A DNA stretch of 14,309 nucleotides from Prevotellaceae bacterium UBA2738 (GTDB lineage Bacteria > Bacteroidota > Bacteroidia > Bacteroidales > Bacteroidaceae): the NCBI GenBank assembly GCA_002353585.1, contig DEJW01000008.1, positions 26,316 to 40,624 of the forward strand, given 5' to 3'. Shown here in pieces: positions 6,950 to 14,094 of this stretch; the stretch's first letter is position 1, and every line of letters begins with the position of its first letter. Made by a program: the position numbers and the translations under genes. Under the pieces are notes generated by a model. The model saw nothing but the letters and a program-made list of their open reading frames with translations. It was not told the DNA's origin and did not search any database.

Positions 6950-9900
6950 TTAATCAAGCGTAACGCTGAGACCGAGACCGCGGAGCTCGTGGAGAAGCAC
7001 GTTGAGTGACTCAGGAATGCCTGGGGTAGGCATATTGTCGCCCTTAACGATAGCCTCGTAGCTCTTAGAACGGCCTACTACATCGTCAGACTTAACGGTG
7101 AGAATCTCCTGAAGCACATGGCTGGCACCGAATGCCTCGATAGCCCATACCTCCATCTCACCGAAACGCTGACCACCAAACTGTGCTTTACCACCGAGAG
7201 GCTGCTGGGTGATGAGACTGTAAGGACCGATAGAACGGGCGTGCATCTTGTCCTCGACCATGTGACCGAGCTTGAGGAAGTAGGTGACACCAACGGTGGC
7301 TGGCTGGTCGAAGCGCTCGCCTGTCTCACCATCATAAAGGTGGGTAGAGCAGTAACGTGGCAAGCCTGCCTTGTCGGTCCACTCGTTGAGGTCTTCGAGC
7401 TTGGCACCATCGAAGATAGGTGTAGCAAACTTAACACCGAGCTTGCGACCTGCTGCGCCGAGCACAGCCTCGAATATCTGACCGAGGTTCATACGAGAAG
7501 GCACACCCAGAGGGTTGAGTACCAAATCGACTGGACGACCATCCTCGAGGAATGGCATATCCTCCTGACGAACCACCTTAGAAACGATACCCTTGTTACC
7601 GTGACGACCAGCGAGCTTATCACCAACACCAATCTTACGCTTCTTGGCAATGTAAACCTTAGCCATCTGGAGCACTCCTGATGGGAGCTCGTCGCCGATG
7701 GTGATAGCAAACTTGCGACGCTTGAGTTCGGCATCGAGCAGCTTATACTTACGCAGATAGTTGCGGATGAGTTCCTTAATCATACCATCGGTATGCTCGT
7801 CGCCAGTCCAAGCGGCTGTCTGTATGCCGTCATACTCAAGGTTAGAGAGGATGGCTGCGGTGAACTTACTGCCCTTAGTGATAATCTCGGCACCAGTAGA
7901 ATCGCTAATGCCCTGAGAGGTCTTGCCCTTGGTGAGGGTGAGGAGTTTGTCAACGAGTATCTCCTTGAGGTCGTTGCCCTTTGCCTCATATTCCTGGTCA
8001 ATCTTAGCGAGGGTAATCTTATCCTGCTTCTTAGACTCACGAGTCTTAACGGCACGAGAGAAGAGTTTCTTGTCGATTACCACACCAGAGAGTGATGGGT
8101 TAGCCTTGAGTGAAGAATCCTTAACATCGCCTGCCTTATCGCCGAAGATGGCGCGGAGGAGCTTCTCCTCAGGTGATGGGTCGCTCTCACCCTTAGGTGA
8201 AATCTTACCTATCATGATATCGCCTGGTTCAACACGGGCACCGATGCGGATGATACCATTCTCGTCGAGGTCCTTAGTGGCATCCTCAGAAACGTTAGGG
8301 ATGTCGGCTGTAAGTTCCTCCATGCCTCGCTTGGTCTCACGAACCTCGAGTGAATACTCATCGACGTGAACAGAGGTGAGGACATCGTCGCGAACAACGC
8401 GCTCAGAGAGCACGATAGCATCCTCGTAGTTGTAACCCTTCCAAGGCATGTAGGCAACGAGGAGGTTACGACCCAGAGCGAGCTCACCATTCTCGGTGGC
8501 ATAGCCCTCGGTGAGGATGTCGCCAGCCTTAACGCGCTGACCCTTCTCACAGATAGGACGAAGGTCGATGGTCATGTTCTGGTTGGTGCGACGGAACTTA
8601 GGAATGCGGTATTCCTTGATGGCTGGCTCGAAGCTTACGAACTCTTCGTCAGCAGTGCGATCATAGAGAATACGGATGGTTGTAGCATCAACATACTCGA
8701 TGACACCATCGCCCTCAGCAGTAATCATGGTGCGAGAATCCTCACACACCTGCTTCTCAAGTCCTGTGCCCACGATAGGAGCATCATTGTGAAGCAATGG
8801 CACTGCCTGACGCATCATGTTACAGCCCATCAAAGCACGGTGACCGTCATCATGCTCAAGGAATGGGATAAGTCCTGCTGACACAGAGGCTATCTGCTGT
8901 GGAGAAACGTCCATGAGGTCAACATCAGATGGTGGAACGACTGGGAAGTCAGCATTCTCACGACACTTGACAACCTCGCGGATGAATGAACCGTCGTCAT
9001 TGAGCGGTGCATTACCCTGACCGATTACATGGTCTTCCTCCTCCTCAGCGGTGAGATAGACAACATTATCGTTGTTGAGGTCGGCGATGCCATTGTTAAC
9101 CTTACGGTAAGGTGTCTCGATGAAACCGAGGTCGTTGATCTGTGCATACATACAGAGTGAAGAGATAAGACCGATATTAGGTCCTTCAGGTGACTCGATA
9201 GGACAGAGACGACCATAGTGGGTATAGTGTACGTCACGAACCTCGAAGCCAGCACGCTCACGTGACAGACCGCCAGGACCGAGAGCAGAGAGACGACGCT
9301 TGTGAGTAACCTCAGCAAGTGGGTTGGTCTGGTCCATGAACTGTGACAGTGGGTTGGTGCCAAAGAATGAGTTGATGACGCTCGAAATAGTCTTGGCATT
9401 GATAAGGTCGGTAGGAGTGAACACCTCATTATCGCGAACATTCATGCGCTCGCGGATGGTGCGGCTCATACGTGACAAACCAATAGAGAACTGGTTAGCA
9501 AGCTGCTCGCCAACGGTGCGAACACGACGGTTAGAAAGGTGGTCGATGTCGTCAACGGTAGCGTTGGAGTTGATGAGCTGGATAAGGTGCTTGATAATCT
9601 CGATGATATCCTCCTTGGTGAGCACACGAACGCTCATGTCGGTATCAAGGCCAAGCTTCTTATTGATACGGTAACGACCTACCTCGCCGAGGTCATAACG
9701 CTTGTCGGAGAAGAAGAGGTTCTGGATTACCTCGCGTGCACTTGCCTCATCGGCTGGGTCAGCATTACGCAGCTGACGGTAGATGTAATAAACGGCCTCC
9801 TTCTCAGAGTTAGAGGTATCCTTAGCGAGAGTGTTGAAGATAATGCTGTACTTAGAAGCTGTCTCCTCATCCTTATGAACAAGAATGGTTGACTGCTCGC

Positions 9901-10762
9901 TATCGAGGATATCCTGTATGTTGTCGGCAGTAATCTCGGTCTCGCGCTGCATGAGAATCTCATTACGCTCGAGTGATACTACCTCGCCAGTATCTTCATC
10001 AACGAAGTCCTCAGACCATGTGCGCATGATGTGAGCAGCCAGACGACGACCGATAAGCTCCTTGAGGTTCTTCTTAGTAACCTTTACCTCCTCGGCAAGG
10101 TCGAAGATAGAGAGAATGTCCTTATCCTTCTCGAAACCGATGGCACGAAGCAGGGTGGTTACAGGCAACTTCTTCTTACGGTCGATGTAAGCATACATCA
10201 CATTGTTGATGTCAGTGGCAAACTCAATCCATGAACCCTTGAACGGGATGATGCGAGCTGAGTAAAGCACTGAACCATTGGCATGGATGCCCTGACCAAA
10301 GAATACACCTGGTGAACGGTGAAGCTGAGACACAACAACACGCTCGGCACCATTGATGATGAAGGTGCCATTGTCGGTCATGTAAGGAATAGTACCGAGG
10401 AAGACGTCGGAGATGATGGTCTCGAAGTCGGTGTGGTCCTCGTCTGTACAATACAGCTTCATCTTAGCCTTCATAGGCACACTATAGGTGAGGCCGCGCT
10501 CAAGGCACTCCTCAATGGTATAGCGTGGTGGGTCGATGAAGTAGTCGAGGAACTCGAGTACAAAGTTATTACGCGTGTCTGTGATAGGGAAGTTCTCTGA
10601 GAACACCTTGTACAGACCGTCCTTCTTACGCTCCTCAGGTGGGGTGTCCAACTGAAGGAAGTCACGGAAAGACTTCAGCTGCACGTCGAGGAAATCCGGA
10701 TATGGCATCGGACTCTTCACGCGTGCGAAGTTAATTCTTTTTTCTGTAACTTTCTTTGACAT
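6950..10762 (-). CDS. rpoB: DNA-directed RNA polymerase subunit beta
   Basis: This is the 1270-aa beta subunit, the partner of beta' in the RNA polymerase core and the target of rifampicin. The rifampicin pocket is wild type: LSQFMDQTNPL (472-482), THKRR (486-490) and LSALGPGG (491-498) keep Gln474, Asp477, His487, Arg490 and Ser492. These match E. coli 513, 516, 526, 529 and 531, so the enzyme is predicted to be rifampicin sensitive. The active-site lysines are Lys1049 and Lys1057 in GDKLAGRHGNKG. A lineage-variable, lysine-rich segment lies at about 880-960, before the active-site block. The C-terminal clamp-binding part (GGKAQFGGQRFGEMEVWA, 1190-1207) is complete. The ATG at 10762 follows an AT-rich stretch ending AAAAAAGA, with only a weak Shine-Dalgarno. 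It lies 187 nt after rplL, in a spacer with RNA structure described separately. Confidence 0.99.
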   Translation of the reverse strand: MSKKVTEKRINFARVKSPMPYPDFLDVQLKSFRDFLQLDTPPEERKKDGLYKVFSENFPITDTRNNFVLEFLDYFIDPPRYTIEECLERGLTYSVPMKAKMKLYCTDEDHTDFETIISDVFLGTIPYMTDNGTFIINGAERVVVSQLHRSPGVFFGQGIHANGSVLYSARIIPFKGSWIEFATDINNVMYAYIDRKKKLPVTTLLRAIGFEKDKDILSIFDLAEEVKVTKKNLKELIGRRLAAHIMRTWSEDFVDEDTGEVVSLERNEILMQRETEITADNIQDILDSEQSTILVHKDEETASKYSIIFNTLAKDTSNSEKEAVYYIYRQLRNADPADEASAREVIQNLFFSDKRYDLGEVGRYRINKKLGLDTDMSVRVLTKEDIIEIIKHLIQLINSNATVDDIDHLSNRRVRTVGEQLANQFSIGLSRMSRTIRERMNVRDNEVFTPTDLINAKTISSVINSFFGTNPLSQFMDQTNPLAEVTHKRRLSALGPGGLSRERAGFEVRDVHYTHYGRLCPIESPEGPNIGLISSLCMYAQINDLGFIETPYRKVNNGIADLNNDNVVYLTAEEEEDHVIGQGNAPLNDDGSFIREVVKCRENADFPVVPPSDVDLMDVSPQQIASVSAGLIPFLEHDDGHRALMGCNMMRQAVPLLHNDAPIVGTGLEKQVCEDSRTMITAEGDGVIEYVDATTIRILYDRTADEEFVSFEPAIKEYRIPKFRRTNQNMTIDLRPICEKGQRVKAGDILTEGYATENGELALGRNLLVAYMPWKGYNYEDAIVLSERVVRDDVLTSVHVDEYSLEVRETKRGMEELTADIPNVSEDATKDLDENGIIRIGARVEPGDIMIGKISPKGESDPSPEEKLLRAIFGDKAGDVKDSSLKANPSLSGVVIDKKLFSRAVKTRESKKQDKITLAKIDQEYEAKGNDLKEILVDKLLTLTKGKTSQGISDSTGAEIITKGSKFTAAILSNLEYDGIQTAAWTGDEHTDGMIKELIRNYLRKYKLLDAELKRRKFAITIGDELPSGVLQMAKVYIAKKRKIGVGDKLAGRHGNKGIVSKVVRQEDMPFLEDGRPVDLVLNPLGVPSRMNLGQIFEAVLGAAGRKLGVKFATPIFDGAKLEDLNEWTDKAGLPRYCSTHLYDGETGERFDQPATVGVTYFLKLGHMVEDKMHARSIGPYSLITQQPLGGKAQFGGQRFGEMEVWAIEAFGASHVLQEILTVKSDDVVGRSKSYEAIVKGDNMPTPGIPESLNVLLHELRGLGLSVTLD

Positions 10763-10810
10763 TCTTTTTTATATATATAATGTGTAAATTATTTTCTAAA
10801 CCAAATGACT

Positions 10811-10847
10811 CTCTAAACTCTAAACCCTCAACTCTCAACTCTCTAAA
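10811..10847. repeat. Heptamer tandem repeat (consensus CTCTAAA/CTCTCAA) in the rplL-rpoB spacer
   Basis: Successive 7-bp units are seen: CTCTAAA, CTCTAAA, CCCTCAA, CTCTCAA, then a stretched last unit CTCTCTAAA. On the transcribed strand this reads as G/A-rich TTTAGAG-type repeats within the rpoB 5' leader, roughly 50-85 nt before the ATG. Similar short repeats are, from general knowledge, common in spacers of Bacteroides and Prevotella. Function is unknown. Confidence 0.7.
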
Positions 10848-10856
10848 AGTGACATA

Positions 10857-10897
10857 AAATGGTCAGGACCCACCTACTTGGAAGATCCCAACCATTT
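10857..10897 (-). other. Long RNA hairpin in the rplL-rpoB spacer (candidate processing site)
   Basis: On the minus strand AAATGGTTGGGA (10897-10886) pairs with TCCTGACCATTT (10868-10857) over 12 continuous base pairs with two G-U wobbles. The interior can pair further: TCT with GGG, a T-T mismatch, then CC with GG, closing on a 5-nt AAGTA loop. Nearly the whole 41 nt is therefore double stranded. No long U-tract follows, so it is not an intrinsic terminator. By analogy with the E. coli rplL-rpoB spacer, which holds an RNase III site, it may be a processing hairpin. The fold is seen in the sequence; the role is inference. Confidence 0.55.
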
Positions 10898-10911
10898 CTA
10901 TAAATTGTTGT

Positions 10912-10952
10912 AAAAAAACTGTTGTTAGGAAAACCTAAGCAAGACAAGCTTA
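10912..10952 (-). promoter_or_regulatory. Two mutually exclusive small hairpins and a T7 tract just after rplL (possible attenuator)
   Basis: The RNA can form TAAGC/GCTTA (10952-10948 with 10940-10936), which contains the rplL stop codon. It can instead form TTAGG/CCTAA (10938-10934 with 10929-10925), with a TTTT loop. The two share bases 10936-10938 and so cannot coexist. Six nt after the second hairpin comes a run of seven T (10918-10912). Both stems are only 5 bp, so any termination would be weak and partial. That would suit the known need for more L7/L12 than RNA polymerase. No measurement supports it. Confidence 0.3.
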
Positions 10953-11333
10953 CTTCAGCTCTACCTTAGCACCAGCCTCTTCGATAGCCTTCTTCAGGTT
11001 CTCAGCCTCTGCCTTTGGCATGCCTTCCTTGATAGTAGCAGGAGCACCATCAACGAGGTCCTTTGCGTCCTTAAGACCAAGACCACAAGCCTCCTTAACT
11101 GCCTTTACAACAGCAAGCTTGTTAGCGCCTACCTCTGCGAGAACTACATCGAATGAGTCCTTCTCAGCAGCAGCCTCACCAGCTGCAGCAGCAGCACCAG
11201 GAGCAGCAGCAACAGCAACAGCTGCAGCAGCAGGCTCAATACCATACTCGTCCTTCAGGACCTGTGCGAGTTCATTTACTTCCTTTACTGTGAGGTTTAC
11301 GAGTTCCTCAGCAATAGCTTTAATATCTGCCAT
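10950..11333 (-). CDS. rplL: 50S ribosomal protein L7/L12
   Basis: This is the 127-aa L7/L12, the mobile stalk protein that recruits and stimulates the translational GTPases (EF-Tu, EF-G, IF2). The N-terminal dimerisation domain spans about 1-33. It is followed by an Ala/Gly-rich flexible hinge (34-57, almost all A, V, P, G). The C-terminal globular domain (59-127) has the factor-binding helices with KLAVVKAVKEACGLGLKDAK (72-91). L7/L12 is present in several copies per L10 and needs strong translation. The ATG is preceded by 52 nt that are almost purely A/T, with a 16-bp AT palindrome ending 3 nt before the start. That would leave the start free of stable structure. Its stop codon is part of a possible attenuator hairpin. 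Confidence 0.98.
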   Translation of the reverse strand: MADIKAIAEELVNLTVKEVNELAQVLKDEYGIEPAAAAVAVAAAPGAAAAAGEAAAEKDSFDVVLAEVGANKLAVVKAVKEACGLGLKDAKDLVDGAPATIKEGMPKAEAENLKKAIEEAGAKVELK

Positions 11334-11385
11334 TTTATTTAAAATTTTAAATTGTTTTGACTAAAAATTGTTAATTGTTTGTTTT

Positions 11386-11901
11386 TTACTCTGCACGCTC
11401 GCCCAGTGTCTTGAGCAGACCGTGGATAGTACCAGCACTTGACTGAAGGCCTGAAACGACATTCTTCGCTGGAGACTGAAGCAGTGCAACAACCTCGGCG
11501 ATGAGTTCGCTCTTGCTCTTGAGAGCAGCAAGCTCACCAAGCTTGTCGGCACCTACGAAGAAACTTTCCTCTGCGTATGCAGCCTTGAGAGTAGGATTAA
11601 CGTCCTTGAACTCCTTGAGGAGCTTAGCAGGAACGTTGGCAGTCTCACAGAACATGAGAGCAGTGTTGCCCTTCAATGTGCCATAGAGCTCTGAGTAATC
11701 CACCTCTGCAGCATCAAAAGCCTTGATAAGAAGCTTGTTCTTAACAACAACTGTCTTGATGTTGTTCTGGAAAGCCTTGCGACGCAGGCTGGTAGTAGCC
11801 TCTGCGTTGAGACCTGTTACGTCAACAACGTAGAAATGAGGATACTGCTTCAGCAGCTCGCCAAGTTCAGAGATAACGGTATCTTTTACTTCTTTTTTCA
11901 T
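11386..11901 (-). CDS. rplJ: 50S ribosomal protein L10
   Basis: This is the 171-aa L10, the base of the ribosomal stalk. The N-terminal globular domain binds 23S rRNA next to L11: VVVKNKLLIKAF at 51-62 and GNTALMF at 78-84. The C-terminal helix (about 143-170, from SPAKNVVSGLQSS) docks the L7/L12 dimers. The ATG at 11901 lies 20 nt after the rplA stop. That gap is far too short for the long L10-leader RNA used for autoregulation in E. coli and Bacillus. A small AT-only hairpin (AAAACT/AGTTTT) spans the gap and overlaps the rplA stop; it looks too weak to be a terminator. rplL follows after 52 nt. Confidence 0.98.
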   Translation of the reverse strand: MKKEVKDTVISELGELLKQYPHFYVVDVTGLNAEATTSLRRKAFQNNIKTVVVKNKLLIKAFDAAEVDYSELYGTLKGNTALMFCETANVPAKLLKEFKDVNPTLKAAYAEESFFVGADKLGELAALKSKSELIAEVVALLQSPAKNVVSGLQSSAGTIHGLLKTLGERAE

Positions 11902-11921
11902 TGTACAAAACTTTTAGAGTT

Positions 11922-12614
11922 TTAATCGGCTGATTTAGGATCAATCTTGATACCCTTACTCATAGTGCTTGAAATAAAGATACTCTTGATGTATGTACCC
12001 TTTGCAGCAGCTGGCTTCAACTTAACGACTGTGTTGATAAATTCCTTTACGTTGCCTGCAATAGCATCAGCACTCATAGAAACCTTACCAATAGAAGTGT
12101 GAATGATACCGGTCTTATCAACCTTGAAGTCGATCTTACCAGACTTAACTTCCTTAACAGCCTTAGCAACGTCCATGGTCACTGTACCGCTCTTTGGGTT
12201 TGGCATAAGTCCGCGAGGACCGAGAATACGGCCGATAGGACCAATCTTACCCATGCAAGAAGGCATTGTGATGATGACATCAACGTCTGTCCAACCACCC
12301 TTGATCTTCTCGATGTACTCGTCAAGACCTACATGGTCAGCGCCAGCCTCTTTTGCAGCAGCTTCCTGATCAGGTGTTACGAGTGCGAGCACACGAGTTA
12401 CCTTACCAGTACCATTAGGAAGAGATACAACACCACGAACCATCTGGTTAGCCTTACGAGGGTCAACACCCAGACGAACGTCAACGTCAACAGACGCATC
12501 AAACTTCGTTGTGGTGATTTCCTTCACAAGTGCTGCAGCCTCGTCGATGGTGTAAAGCTTGTTAGCCTCTACCTTACCTGCTACTGCTTTTTGATTTTTT
12601 GTCAGTTTACTCAT
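11922..12614 (-). CDS. rplA: 50S ribosomal protein L1
   Basis: This is the 230-aa L1, the protein of the mobile L1 arm that helps release E-site tRNA and, in many bacteria, represses its own mRNA. The family signature LGPRGLMPNPKSGTV is at 131-145. The RNA-binding C-terminal stretch SIFISSTMSKG is at 211-221 and keeps the conserved Thr217. The length is close to the usual 229-235 aa. The ATG at 12614 lies 100 nt after the rplK stop. The spacer contains a hairpin that resembles the 23S rRNA site of L1 (12637-12665), so autogenous control is likely. rplJ follows after 20 nt. Confidence 0.98.
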   Translation of the reverse strand: MSKLTKNQKAVAGKVEANKLYTIDEAAALVKEITTTKFDASVDVDVRLGVDPRKANQMVRGVVSLPNGTGKVTRVLALVTPDQEAAAKEAGADHVGLDEYIEKIKGGWTDVDVIITMPSCMGKIGPIGRILGPRGLMPNPKSGTVTMDVAKAVKEVKSGKIDFKVDKTGIIHTSIGKVSMSADAIAGNVKEFINTVVKLKPAAAKGTYIKSIFISSTMSKGIKIDPKSAD

Positions 12615-12636
12615 TGTTTTTGAAGTTTTTTCGGTG

Positions 12637-12665
12637 CAAGCGGTAAATGTTTCATTACCTCCCGG
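12637..12665 (-). promoter_or_regulatory. Candidate L1-binding RNA element in the rplA leader
   Basis: On the minus strand the RNA forms CGGG-A-GGTAA / TTACC-G-CTTG around an 8-nt TGAAACAT loop: 5 bp, an A-G mismatch, then 4 bp including two G-U pairs. An alternative register pairs only CGG with CCG and leaves GAGG facing UUUA. In that register the two strands GGGAGG and UUUACC closely match the two strands of E. coli 23S rRNA helix 76, remembered as GUGGGAGG and AAUACCAC, where L1 binds. It sits about 22 nt before the rplA ATG, well placed for translational repression. The mimicry is inference. Confidence 0.5.
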
Positions 12666-12714
12666 AAATGTTAAATAAATCAGCGGATCTCTTTGTTACG
12701 AGATTTGCCACTAC

Positions 12715-13152
12715 TTATGCAGGAAAATCACCCTTAACAGTGATACCCATGCTGCGTGCTGTACCTGCAATCTGCTTCATAGCAGACTCAACGGTAAAGC
12801 AGTTGAGGTCCTTGAGCTTGTCCTCTGCAATGGTCTTAATCTGGTCCCATGTAACCTCAGCAACCTTGTTACGGTTAGGTGAAGCAGAACCTGACTTAAC
12901 CTTTGCAATCTCCTTCAGCTGTACAGCAGCAGGAGATGTCTTGATAACAAAATCAAAAGACTTGTCAGCGTAATAAGTAATAACAACAGGGAGTACCTTA
13001 CCAGCCTTGTCCTGGGTACGAGCATTGAACTCCTTGCAGAAGCCCATGATGTTGATACCCTTAGAACCCAAAGCAGGTCCTACTGGAGGAGATGGATTGG
13101 CAGCACCACCCTTAATCTGTAACTTGAGTTGTCCAGCAACTTCTTTAGCCAT
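12715..13152 (-). CDS. rplK: 50S ribosomal protein L11
   Basis: This is the 145-aa L11, which binds the 23S GTPase-associated region (around nucleotides 1051-1108 in E. coli). It helps control factor binding and, in other bacteria, stringent-response activation by RelA. The N-terminal domain has KLQIKGGAANPSPPVGPALG (10-29), with the prolines at 22-23 that in homologues contact thiostrepton. The C-terminal rRNA-binding domain (about 72-145) ends in GTARSMGITVKG. The ATG at 13152 follows a 98-nt leader after nusG. The leader is long for this operon and has a possible stem with an asymmetric internal loop. Confidence 0.98.
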   Translation of the reverse strand: MAKEVAGQLKLQIKGGAANPSPPVGPALGSKGINIMGFCKEFNARTQDKAGKVLPVVITYYADKSFDFVIKTSPAAVQLKEIAKVKSGSASPNRNKVAEVTWDQIKTIAEDKLKDLNCFTVESAMKQIAGTARSMGITVKGDFPA

Positions 13153-13191
13153 CTTTGTTGTTAATAATTAAATTGTGAATTTATATAGAAA

Positions 13192-13226
13192 GGGAGCTGA
13201 CTGGAAGCATTATTTTGGGTCAACCC
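13192..13226 (-). promoter_or_regulatory. Possible structured leader of rplK
   Basis: On the minus strand GGG-T-TGAC (13226-13219) can pair with GTCA-GCT-CCC (13201-13192): two short helices separated by an asymmetric 1/3 internal loop, capped by a 17-nt loop. It lies 40 nt before the rplK ATG. Two short helices around an asymmetric loop are reminiscent of ribosomal-protein operators, but at 7 bp in total this is weak. A 9-nt direct repeat (AATTATTAA on the transcribed strand) flanks it. Confidence 0.25.
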
Positions 13227-13250
13227 GCGATTCTTCTTAATAATTGTTTC

Positions 13251-13796
13251 TTAACCTTCCTTCTCAACCTGCATGAAGTTCAACTCCAAAGGAGTGTTTC
13301 TGCCGAAGATCTTTACTATCACCTTGAGAGAACGCTTCTCATTGTTCACCTCTTCAATGACACCAGTAAAACCACTGAATGGACCGTCTGTAACCTTTAC
13401 AGTCTCGTTAACCATGTATGGTATTTCCATCTCCTCAACGAGTTCTGTCTCTTCTGCAGCACCAACCATGCGGTTGATGTCCGACTGACGGACAGGGGTA
13501 GGATTATCAAGTCCTCCAAGGAATCCGAGGCAGTTAGGCATAAAGCGCAGGGTGTGTGCTGTGTCGCCTATCAGCTCTGCTTCAATAAACAGGTATCCTG
13601 GGAGAGCTGTCTTCTCTTTTACCACACGCTTGCCATTCTTCATAGCGGCATGCTTCTCCATAGGCAACAGCACCTGTGAAACGTGCTTCGCCAACTCTGG
13701 ATTATGAGAGCACTCCTTCTCAATATATTCCTTGAGCTTTGCCTCCTTACCGCTTACGGAACGCATAGCGTACCATTTCATACCTTTCTCTTGCAT
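13251..13796 (-). CDS. nusG: Transcription termination/antitermination factor NusG
   Basis: This is the 181-aa NusG, which binds the RNA polymerase clamp and, through its KOW domain, links polymerase to the ribosome or Rho. The NGN domain starts with KWYAMRSVSGKE (7-18) and contains PGYLFIEAE (66-74) and FLGG (92-95). The KOW domain is at about 130-166 (VKVTDGPFSGFTGVIEE). I chose the ATG at 13796 (MQEKGMKWY). This matches homologues that have a few residues before KWY, and it lies 22 nt after secE. The upstream in-frame ATG at 13838 overlaps secE and adds unrelated residues. The ATG at 13781 is possible but leaves its AAAGG motif too close to the start. Confidence 0.96.
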   Translation of the reverse strand: MQEKGMKWYAMRSVSGKEAKLKEYIEKECSHNPELAKHVSQVLLPMEKHAAMKNGKRVVKEKTALPGYLFIEAELIGDTAHTLRFMPNCLGFLGGLDNPTPVRQSDINRMVGAAEETELVEEMEIPYMVNETVKVTDGPFSGFTGVIEEVNNEKRSLKVIVKIFGRNTPLELNFMQVEKEG

Positions 13797-13818
13797 AGAC
13801 GTGATTACCTTAAAATAA

Positions 13819-14007
13819 TTAGTTTGGGTATATGGCACTCATCACGAACCTGAATACTGAGTCCATGCAGAATACTACTATAGCTATAACGAGAGAAGCC
13901 GACAGCACTACCATAGCGGAGTGTGTCAGTTGCTGACGTGTAGGCCAAGTTGTCTTATGTGCAAGCTCCTCGTAGCAAGCCTTGCAATAGTTAATAACCT
14001 TTTTCAT
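13819..14007 (-). CDS. secE: Preprotein translocase subunit SecE
   Basis: This is the 62-aa single-pass SecE, which clamps SecY in the SecYEG protein-conducting channel. An amphipathic N-terminal helix (about 1-18) is followed by the conserved WPTR (21-24) and one transmembrane segment (about 31-58). This is the short form typical of most bacteria, unlike the three-span E. coli protein. The ATG at 14007 is only 13 nt from the encoded CCA of tRNA-Trp. If the tRNA is cut from a shared transcript, secE is left with a very short 5' leader. nusG follows by 22 nt. Confidence 0.97.
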   Translation of the reverse strand: MKKVINYCKACYEELAHKTTWPTRQQLTHSAMVVLSASLVIAIVVFCMDSVFRFVMSAIYPN

Positions 14008-14020
14008 AAAATATTTATTT

Positions 14021-14094
14021 TGGCACGGGAGGAAGGAATCGAACCCTCATTGACGGTTTTGGAGACCGCTTTCCTACCATTGAAAGACTCCCGT
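14021..14094 (-). tRNA. trnW: tRNA-Trp (anticodon CCA)
   Basis: The 74 nt fold into a full cloverleaf. The acceptor ACGGGAG pairs perfectly with CTCCCGT. The D-stem TTTC/GGAA has one wobble and a 7-nt AATGGTA loop. The anticodon stem GCGGT/ACCGT has one terminal G-U, and its loop CTCCAAA gives anticodon CCA. A 4-nt variable region follows. The T-arm GAGGG/CCTTC has a TTCGATT loop. G73 and the 3' CCA are encoded (14023-14021). Its first base directly follows the U-tract of a terminator-like hairpin, and secE starts 13 nt after it. Confidence 0.97.

Noticed and set aside
9350..9380. Possible rifampicin-resistance substitution in RpoB
   Set aside because: Residues Gln474, Asp477, His487, Arg490 and Ser492 are all the sensitive-type residues.
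11907..11923. AAAACT/AGTTTT hairpin between rplA and rplJ as a terminator
   Set aside because: Six mostly A/T pairs overlapping the rplA stop with no proper U-tract after it; a terminator here would cut an essential operon.
12099..12623. 174-codon open frame on the plus strand over rplA
   Set aside because: Antisense to conserved L1 sequence; no domain features.
13180..13222. TTGACC (13222-13217) and TATATAA as a sigma70-like promoter before rplK
   Set aside because: The two boxes are about 30 nt apart, far from the needed 17, and Bacteroidota use a different promoter consensus.
13797..13838. Longer nusG start at 13838
   Set aside because: Overlaps the end of secE and adds residues absent from NusG; the ATG at 13796 fits family N-termini.
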